Positions 56,808 through 64,000 of a stretch of 64,000 nucleotides of DNA are shown here, in pieces. The notes under the pieces were generated by a model. It worked only from the letters and a program-made list of their open reading frames with translations. It ran no database searches and had not been told where the DNA came from. How positions within the stretch are numbered: the first letter of the stretch is position 1; the number at the start of each line of letters is the position of its first letter. The stretch comes from Kingdonia uniflora. Taxonomy: Eukaryota; Streptophyta; Magnoliopsida; Ranunculales; Circaeasteraceae. The stretch is from NCBI GenBank assembly GCA_014058105.1, contig JACGCM010000420.1, positions 186,001-250,000 on the forward strand. Direction: 5' to 3'. The translations under genes and the position numbers were made by a program.

Positions 56808-59138
56808 TTACAAGAGCTAGGATGGTTACACATAATGTATCACCACTTGCAATTGTTCAAGAACCTCTTAGTGAGACAAATTATGAAACTTGGAAAATTT
56901 GGATGAGCAACTACTTGATGAGTCAGAACCTGTGGGATATTGTTGATGGAACTGAGGTAAAACCTGATAAAACTTAATCCAAATTCAAGACTTGAAGAAA
57001 GACCAATGCAAAGGCTCTTCATGCTATCTAAATTTCATGTGGGCCTAATGCTGCTTCTTCTATTCTAGGAATAGATTCGGCAAAAGCTATTTGGGATCAT
57101 TTGGTCTTTGTGCAACTGGAAACGAGTGTTGTACCACCGTTACTGGAGCAATCAGGTAACATTTATGACTCCATTGAGATTGGCAATTTTGGTTGTATTG
57201 TATAATTTTCAACTCGGTATAACGATTAGTATGTACCTTTTCAGAAGCCACTAATATTACTGCCTAGGGAACCATCTATTAGATAACATTATACTCGAGT
57301 TATGTAGGAGGACCTGATAAACATCATTATTTATTAATCTAATATATCACAACTCCTGCTTGATAGTGACGGTGAATGTTGACTATGCATGGGCAATTAT
57401 CCTAAACAGGGCAATGAAAGAAGGTGACTTGGTGACTACAAAAATGATTATTGATGGTCGGCCTAGTACTGTCAAGACGGGTATTACATCTTCTAGGGAG
57501 ACTACTATTTTCAAGACCGCTCTATCTGAAAATTTGCCTTTTGTAAAGGAACTGGTAAAACGGATAGAGCCGGAGGACTTAGAAATAAAGAATCACCAAG
57601 GGCTCACTCCACTTATAGTTATAGCTGTAATTAACATCAAAGAGAGAGCTGAAATTATGGTAGCAAAATAATAATAAATAGGTGCATATACGAAATAATC
57701 AGGAATTACTTCCACTTGTTGTTGCTGCTACTAATGGGAACAAAGATATGGTTCATTATCTTTACGATAAAACTTCCAAAGATTTCGTTATTGTTTCAAT
57801 CATAACCGATGTATACGGTAAATACCACTTCATATATGTACCACTGTCTCTAGAATGGATATTGATGGGATCTTTTTTTATCTATTTTCTGCAAATCTTG
57901 CTTTGGATATACTAAATAAGTACGAGAAGCTAGCTGTCATTCCAAAAAAATTTGGAGTAACAACAATCTGCATGTTGGCTGGAAAGACATCCATGTTTAT
58001 TACTGGAAGTCCAAATGGAATTTGGCAACAATGTTGGTACCTTCTTATTATCATCCCCCCCCCCCCCCCCCCCCCCCCATGTTTACAAATATGTATGCGA
58101 ATTATAAATAGCCATTGACCATCATAATCTCCCATATTATAAAGTGAAGTGGGGCGATGGATGTTCTGTGTTCTTGGTAACATATCTCAAAAACTATAGA
58201 GCATTCACACTACATTAACTACTAATCAGTATATCGACAAGAACCCCAACAGATAGACCTTTTTTTTCTTCTTTTATTTATTGTACCAGCTTACTTTGTG
58301 TTCTTTTGGGAGAAATATCATGGCACGGGACTGAAAAAAACTCAAATTGAGTTATGTCCTGTTCTTTATGTATGTGATGCAGACCCTAAAATAAATATCA
58401 AATTTGTAGATATGGTTCGTTCGGCAACATGCCATTTTTTCTCTATCACCCTTAGTTTTATTTTTCGTAAGATTGATCAAGCTACTTTAGTTGTTCTTAC
58501 CTTAGATTTTTATTAGAATTTATGCATTAACTGGGTTCCTTAGTATAGTGACCCAAGGACTACATACATTTCTATGGCGTGTCCTTGAACAATCACGTAA
58601 GTAACAACCCGGGTTTTACTTATGTTTTTGTGCCATATTTTAGCAACTATTATGATTTTTTTTATTTTTTTTTTCAAACAAACATTTTCTTATTTATATT
58701 CTTGACTTCAATTTGATTACAGTTTCAGGTATCCAACAAATTCACGACACCTAGTTAATGCATGACCAATCCCTAGAGATACTCAACATTATTTGTAGAC
58801 AAATTTCACACTCTGAGTTGGGAGAGGCCGGAGCTGCAATTTTTCAAGCCACCGCATTTGGAAATGACATATTTATCACTGAGATTCTAAAGTCTCATCC
58901 TAACTTGTTATGGACTACGGATCAAAATGAATGAGGTGTATTTGCATATGCAATTGTATGCCGACAAGAGAAAGTATTTCAATGTATATATAAAATGGGG
59001 GAAAGAAAGTTCTTATTGAGTTATAATGATAAATTTGATAACAACATATTACATCTTGCTGCAATAAGGTCACCTTCCTCTCAACTCCAAAGAGTCTTGA
59101 GCCACCCTTCAAATGTAACGAGAACTATAATGGTATAA
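56808..59138 (+). pseudogene. Ankyrin-repeat protein of the ITN1/PGG type, decayed
   Basis: Exons in order: 56808-57155, an N-terminal module (PLAIVQEPLSETNYETWKIW, MSNYLMSQNLWDIVDGTE, then SSILGIDSAKAIWDHL) with three stops; 57363-57672 (DYAWAIILNRAMKEGDLVTT, LVKRIEPEDLEIKNHQGLTP); 57682-57820 (NNQELLPLVVAATNGNKDMV); 57855-58035 (LALDILNKYEKLAVIPKKFG); and 58730-59138 (AIFQATAFGNDIFITEILKS, VCRQEKVFQCIYKMG, DKFDNNILHLAAIRSPSSQL). The order matches plant membrane-anchored ankyrin proteins, whose C-terminal PGG membrane domain is missing here. Stops in most exons and a poly-C expansion in the 58-kb intron mark it as dead. Confidence 0.7.
58055..58078. repeat. Poly-C tract of 24 bases
   Basis: Uninterrupted C-run after CTTCTTATTATCAT, next to the end of an ankyrin-gene exon. 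Unusual in this AT-rich sequence; its length may be uncertain because homopolymers are error-prone. Confidence 0.85.
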
Positions 59139-59229
59139 GGTAGTTTGAACTATTGCTTAATCTTTTAGAGACTTTTAGTTCAATTTTGGAGCCAATTGAG
59201 GATTTAAGTTGGGTTTATCCTGAATACAG

Positions 59230-59439
59230 TTAATCGCGGAGACATATTTCATAATATTTGTCGGCAGTGCTGCAGTCATTATAAATATTAGGGAAGAAAG
59301 AGTGGTGACATTGCCTGGGATTACCATTATGTGGGGACTAGCAGTGATGGTTATGATGTACTCAATTGACCACATATGTGGTACTCATTTTAATCCTGCG
59401 GTTACCATTGTTTTCACTACTATTGTCAGTTCTCATTGA
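59230..59439 (+). pseudogene. NIP-type aquaporin exon fragment with NPA motif
   Basis: A single exon-like stretch after a TACAG acceptor, 69 codons then TGA: TYFIIFVGSAAVIIN (helix 1), VVTLPGITIMWGLAVMVMMY (helix 2), SIDHICGTHFNPAVTIVF (first pore half-helix with Asn-Pro-Ala). This is exon 2 of a nodulin-26-like intrinsic protein. The usual FGT between AE and YF is reduced to T, and the frame ends shortly after NPAV, so helices 3-6 and the second NPA are missing. NIPs transport water, glycerol or metalloids in intact form. It sits 90 bp after the last readable ankyrin exon, in the same orientation, where that gene's C-terminal exon should be. Confidence 0.75.
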
Positions 59440-61500
59440 AACAGGTAATATAGGATCAACAACTTTGGGTTTTTTTTCCTTCTGCAATGTGCATATCATG
59501 ATTTCTTATGAAATTTAAAATCTTAAGATCTAGGGAAGTTCAACAACAAGAGATCTTCATGGTATTGTGGCTGTTGCAACCTCCATGATGCTACTATGTT
59601 AGACTTTCCTGATTACGCTACACCTAACATATTTAGATTTTTGACGGAGTTAAGTTGATGGTATTATAATTTATAAATTTGAATTATTCTCTCCACTAAA
59701 CATTATTTTGTCCATTGTTCTGCAAAGCACTTCAGGGTGAAAAAAAGCTTGGACAAACTTTATCATTTGAGAATCAAAATACGGTTTTAGATAGTGTTCC
59801 AACATTTTTGGGGATTTGGGGAAATACAAGAATAAACCAACATATATTGTAAGCTGTTTATAAATAGTGTTTTTATTTTATTATACGCTTTAGGTGATTT
59901 GGCCTCTGCTTCACATCCCAAATATAGCATCAAAAATTAAATGTTTTAAGTTTTTCTTTGTTTATCTCATAATTCCTAACAAGTAGATTTAGTTATGACA
60001 TGCCGGATAATCTAATGGTTAGCAAATTGCCAAATCACCTGAAATATTCCTGTTAGGAATCTTTTTGAGATACCTAACAAAGCATTGAATATCTCTTTGT
60101 GATTGATTTTCTTGACATTTTTACTTGATTTTCGTATACATGTTGAAATTGTATGGGATTTACTACAACTGTATGTCAGGAGATTTTATAGACTTAAACC
60201 TTTAAACTAATTATTGTTCCTCCTTAATATTGCTTTTGAACTATATGATATTTCATAACTTGCTTCTTTAGCTATTTTAAATCTTATTAATCTAAATAAT
60301 CATCAAGGTTGGTGGTCATTTGATTATCTAATATGAATAAATAGCAACTATTTTCCTGCCAATTTAGGTTAAACATATCACTTAATATCGCATCTATAGC
60401 AAGGTTTCAAATATTGAGAGATTTAATTTCCCAAACCGATTAGAAGAGAGACAAGGCATCATTCCTTTTAGAGGTACATCGTGTCTTCGTAACAGTAAAT
60501 TAAATTATAATTAATATTTTTAACGAAATATCAATGTCCATATGTAGGTGATTGAATACATTCAGTTTTTACTAGAAAATGTTGATAAGTTTGCATCCTT
60601 CCAAATGTGAAATCGCAACTCAACAAAAGTAATGTCTTGGTTAATATTTACTAACCAAAAATAAGAATTTCAACTAAAGTATTGTGTTCTTACTATTCAT
60701 GATACATGTTCAAATTGAAAGTAGTAACTTATCAAGTTGTCGTTTACTTGTTTGTACAAAAGTGTATTGGTTTTCAGAGCTCTAAATTCAGTCAGAGATT
60801 GATGATGGGGTTAAATTGCTTTGCATGTTGTATAGGTAAAAGATGAAGTTCGTCCAATTTGAAAGTTTACTCCCATGCGGTACAGTTGTTGGTTCGACCG
60901 GATTGGAATTGAGCTGTGAATCCATTTTATAATCTCCAAAACTCGACTGAAGCCACTTCTTATCGTTTTCCATCTCAGTTTTCTTTGAACTTGGACCATC
61001 TTGACTTTTGCTACAAGTTCCTATTTCATCTTCAACCATGTGAGTATTTAATGCTATTATAATCTTTTGCTATAGCATTTTGTGTTTGATAACACTGCCA
61101 ACCATGGATTATAATGTTTACAAGTTTTCTTGTTTAACTTAAACAGAGGGATATTCTGCTCCAATGATGATCAATTAATTAAAGAAGAGACTCACATTGT
61201 AAAAAATGAGGGAGTGTTGGGGAAATAGTAGTTGCAAATCCAATATCTAGCCAATAAGTTGAAAGCCCCCTGAGTTGAAGTTGTCACTACATCTTCCAGT
61301 AACTGAGAGGATACTGCATTTTCCCCAAAGGTAGAAAAAAGTTTTTTGCAAGCTCAAATATGAAAGTGTGCGAGCTAAAAACATTCACAGAACCGATGTT
61401 TTAAGATATCCAAACCAAACTGTTCAATAGGAAGTAGTCCCAAATCAGTCCATGGCTCCGACTAGTGATCTTTCTATTTCTTGGCATTCATAGGATCTTT
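59440..61500. other. Mostly unassigned DNA downstream of the aquaporin fragment
   Basis: AT-rich. A short reading near 59550-59605 (DLHGIVAVATSMMLLC) faintly recalls a NIP helix but is too weak to call. No other domain seen apart from the minus-strand open stretch at 61039-60788 listed separately. Confidence 0.35.
60788..61039 (-). other. Unrecognised open reading stretch, 83 codons
   Basis: Starts MVEDEIGTCSKSQDGPSSKK and is hydrophilic and charged until a tract ending FIFYLYNMQSNL. Composition resembles coding sequence more than its surroundings, but no family is recognised and no TATA or second exon was found. It could be an exon remnant. Confidence 0.2.
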
Positions 61501-61539
61501 GGACTTCAGGGTATCGAACATTTATTAGCTTTATTTGGT

Positions 61540-62890
61540 ACTTTCAGGGGTTTGGGCAAGACTCTTTCACATGGTATATAACACTTTTTTTTAATAAGTG
61601 TTTGTACATTGTCCTATTAGCATCCTCCTCAATTATAGTACACATGTTAGAGGATAAGGATCTAGGCAATATACTATCTGCACCCTTATTACATTCTTTG
61701 AAGTCATACATAGCTGTAACTTCTTCAAGCACAAGGGTGATCTAAATAGCTGCTTTTATAGTGAAGTAACTCCCTTATTTAGCCTTAGTTGCATCTCCCA
61801 TATATTGCTGAACACATTTGGTCCTAGTTGCTATAACCACCATTTAAAACCATTATGAACTATTATCTCGAGGCCTTTTATATACTTTGAGCTTCATGTA
61901 AGACGTCTAACCCAGATTCTCTTCTTCCATAATAGCAAATGATGTATTTGCCTTTATCCTCCCTTATTATACCTCCATATTTCCCTCCATCTAAACTGAA
62001 TGTCCCATAACAATTAATTTTAATATCCCCAGGATTGGGTGGCTCCAAAGTTCCAAACTAACCCAAATTGTCTTTCATGGTGAACTTGGGGTTAAGGCTC
62101 CATAAGTAGTGACGCATTCTCCTTGAAAGAATTGAGTCAGGAACCTTGAGACATAATATTTGTTTGCTCAAGCCTGTTACAAACATCAGAGATGATCACC
62201 TTGAAAGTGACATTAATTTGAGCAATTTCCCCTATATGCACCACACCATTTCATTTCCAGATATGATATGCCATAGCAGCAAGAGCTGAACTCATAATCT
62301 TGTATTTGGTGCTTTCTTTACCCATCGAGCTAATTTATTCCACTTTCTCAAGCCAGGTATCAGGGGTTCTATTCATGCTGCTTCTTTCAAGACTACCGTA
62401 GTTGTTTTGCATATAAGCATTCCATAAGGAGATGTTATATGTTCTCACTGTGAGTTTTGCATATATAACAAAGAGAACTACTTACAACCCTTATATGAAG
62501 TAAATAATCCTTTGTAGTAAAACACTTCCTCAAAGCTTTCTAGAGTATAAACCATGTCTTGGAATAATTTGTACACGCCAGCATAAATAATCATAGATCT
62601 TATTCACAGGCCTAGCAGACCTCAACTTATCCACAGTTGCAGCCACACTAAAGTTTCCCTTACTATTTGGAGTCCAAATAATTTAGTCTTTATCCATATG
62701 GAGTTGCTTCATATAGTTGGGAAACTATTGCATATCTCAGAGCTTAGCATATCTCTTATATAACTAGGTATCCAACCTTAAAGGGATCTCAATCAGGTTT
62801 GTAATTTGCTCAATGCCATCTGCGTTCCACAAATAGGATGAGACCTTTCTCAGTGACACCCAAATAGGTACAATGTTATGAATAGGCTTG
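61540..62890 (-). mobile_element. LINE remnant, minus strand: DUF4283-like, zf-RVT and RNase H pieces
   Basis: Minus-strand reading from about 62870: VPIWVSLRKVSSYLWNADGI and EIPLRLDT (the DUF4283/CCHC leader of plant LINE ORF1), then WTPNSKGNFSVAATVDKLRS (zf-RVT linker, near 62660), SSALAAMAYHIWK (62290-62250), and PPNPGDIKINCYGTFSLDGG with KYGGIIREDKGKYIICYYGR (RNase H, 62040-61930), ending with ACNKGADSILPRSLSS-like text near 61660. The reverse transcriptase between ORF1 and zf-RVT is deleted. Many stops. A third LINE remnant in the window. Confidence 0.6.
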
Positions 62891-64000
62891 TCTGTTTCTA
62901 CACTTAAGGTTCAAGGCCTTATAATAAACATTATGTTGGCAATGTTGACTAACCTCACCCTTAAAATCTTTTTCTCTATCTTCTACATTAGTAAACTTGA
63001 AGAAAAACAAATAATTTTCTTGTAGTTTCATATCAAAGTCACATTTTCTCTCCCAAATTCTAGTAAGAGTGGCTTTTATTAACATATATTATATATTTGC
63101 TATCTAATTTCAAAAACAAATAGTAAAGTTTCTTTACACTAATAGTTGAAGTCTGTATAAAGAATTATTCAATTCGGTTACTTCAGCTTAAAATTTTGTT
63201 CTTCAAATTTTGTATTCACATTAAATTCAATGTGAAAATATTTTTAGTTTCTCATTTTTTAAATCTTTTGTGTATTCTCAGGAGGAGACTATTACTATCA
63301 AGGCTGCAGGAAATCCATAGTACAAACCAATAGTCTCAGACAATGATTATATATAGATTATGGCCTTCTCATAGTGACTAGAAGTATCACGTCTTTTAAA
63401 TCTTTTTAAGTTTTAAGTATGACAAATTGTTAAAACTTAGAATTCTTTTTGCAATGTGTTTTGAATTCATTTTTCATTTTATGCTATGAACATGTTATTT
63501 TATTTGCTAAATGATGTTTTTAATTACATAGTTGTAATCAGATTGTTTGGAATTATTCCCATCGTCTTTTATTTGCTAGATGTTTGTTCTGATATTGATT
63601 GATTTTATGTTTGCTAAGCTGAGTACATTACTTTTTATCTCTGATGACCATCAATATTTATTAACCTGCAACTTTTTTTTATACCTTTGCTTCCTTCCAG
63701 AAAAGTGGTTCCTGGATGTTGAATGCTACCATTATAATTGAAGTGTTTTTCTCTTTCTTGTTCTAAACAGATTAAACATAGACCATGTTTCAATGGTGTG
63801 TTTTCAAGCATCTATCCACTGTCAAGTTTTTATCTATAAGAAGATTCTTGATTGGAAACACAATATCCTAAGATTTTCTCTTGTAATAAGCAAGACGACA
63901 CAGTTCGATAACAAACTACTGCATGATAAATTGCTTTGGTATCAATTTAAATCTTATGCACACAAAGGGACAAGTATAAATCACACTATTTTATCTCTGA
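62891..64000. other. Unassigned AT-rich DNA to the window end
   Basis: No gene, repeat or RNA gene recognised. A very short open stretch after TTCTCAG at 63280 (EETITIKAAGNP, then TAG) looks exon-like but is too short to assign. Confidence 0.35.

Noticed and set aside
59550..59610. Possible second NIP aquaporin segment (DLHGIVAVATSMMLL)
   Set aside because: Too short and too weak, no NPA motif, and a stop follows at once.
1..64000. tRNA, rRNA, snRNA or microRNA genes
   Set aside because: No cloverleaf boxes, rRNA segments or convincing precursor hairpins were recognised by eye; a structural RNA scan would be needed to exclude them.

Overview
The window is nuclear DNA of a flowering plant, almost certainly a dicot. 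It holds spliced genes with GT-AG introns, a plant-type anoctamin, a plant eL28 ribosomal protein gene, plant mobile domain (PMD) proteins, Tat-lineage Ty3/Gypsy retrotransposons with antisense ORFs, and decayed F-box, PHD-finger and ankyrin genes. The species cannot be fixed from sequence alone. All calls come from reading translations, splice signals and repeats by eye; nothing was searched against a database.

Layout. 1-6923 (+): an anoctamin/TMEM16-like membrane protein gene lacking only its first exon(s), which lie left of the window. 7452-7688 (-): a small intact 78-codon gene with a TATA box. 8890-50140 (-): a 60S ribosomal protein L28 (eL28) gene whose exons 1-2 lie at 50140-49779 and whose last exon lies at 9021-8890, so intron 2 would be 40,757 bp. 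That intron holds most of the window: a LINE remnant (10.4-11.85 kb), a Mutator-like element with long TIRs and a 9-10 bp TSD (12127-19602), a Gypsy element (20187-45673, perfect TSD AGAGT), a second Gypsy element of opposite orientation inserted into the first (29659-42697), and an opposite-strand F-box pseudogene (47.6-48.7 kb). A PIF/Harbinger-type element (50171-53658, TSD TAA) sits about 30 bp upstream of the eL28 start codon.

53.7-64 kb is a graveyard: a PHD-finger pseudogene, an ankyrin-repeat pseudogene, a stray NIP-aquaporin exon and a minus-strand LINE remnant.

The most interesting material is accessory. (1) Both Gypsy copies carry, between pol and the 3' LTR, the same antisense cassette: several small ORFs, two conserved TATA boxes and a multi-exon coiled-coil protein. 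(2) The Mutator-like element carries a PMD / coiled-coil / OTU-like protein instead of a visible transposase, and its non-coding parts are peppered with a GTCGAATTCGAC palindrome. (3) The Harbinger-like element also carries a PMD gene where its DDE transposase would be expected. (4) The second Gypsy element has a tandemly duplicated protease domain.
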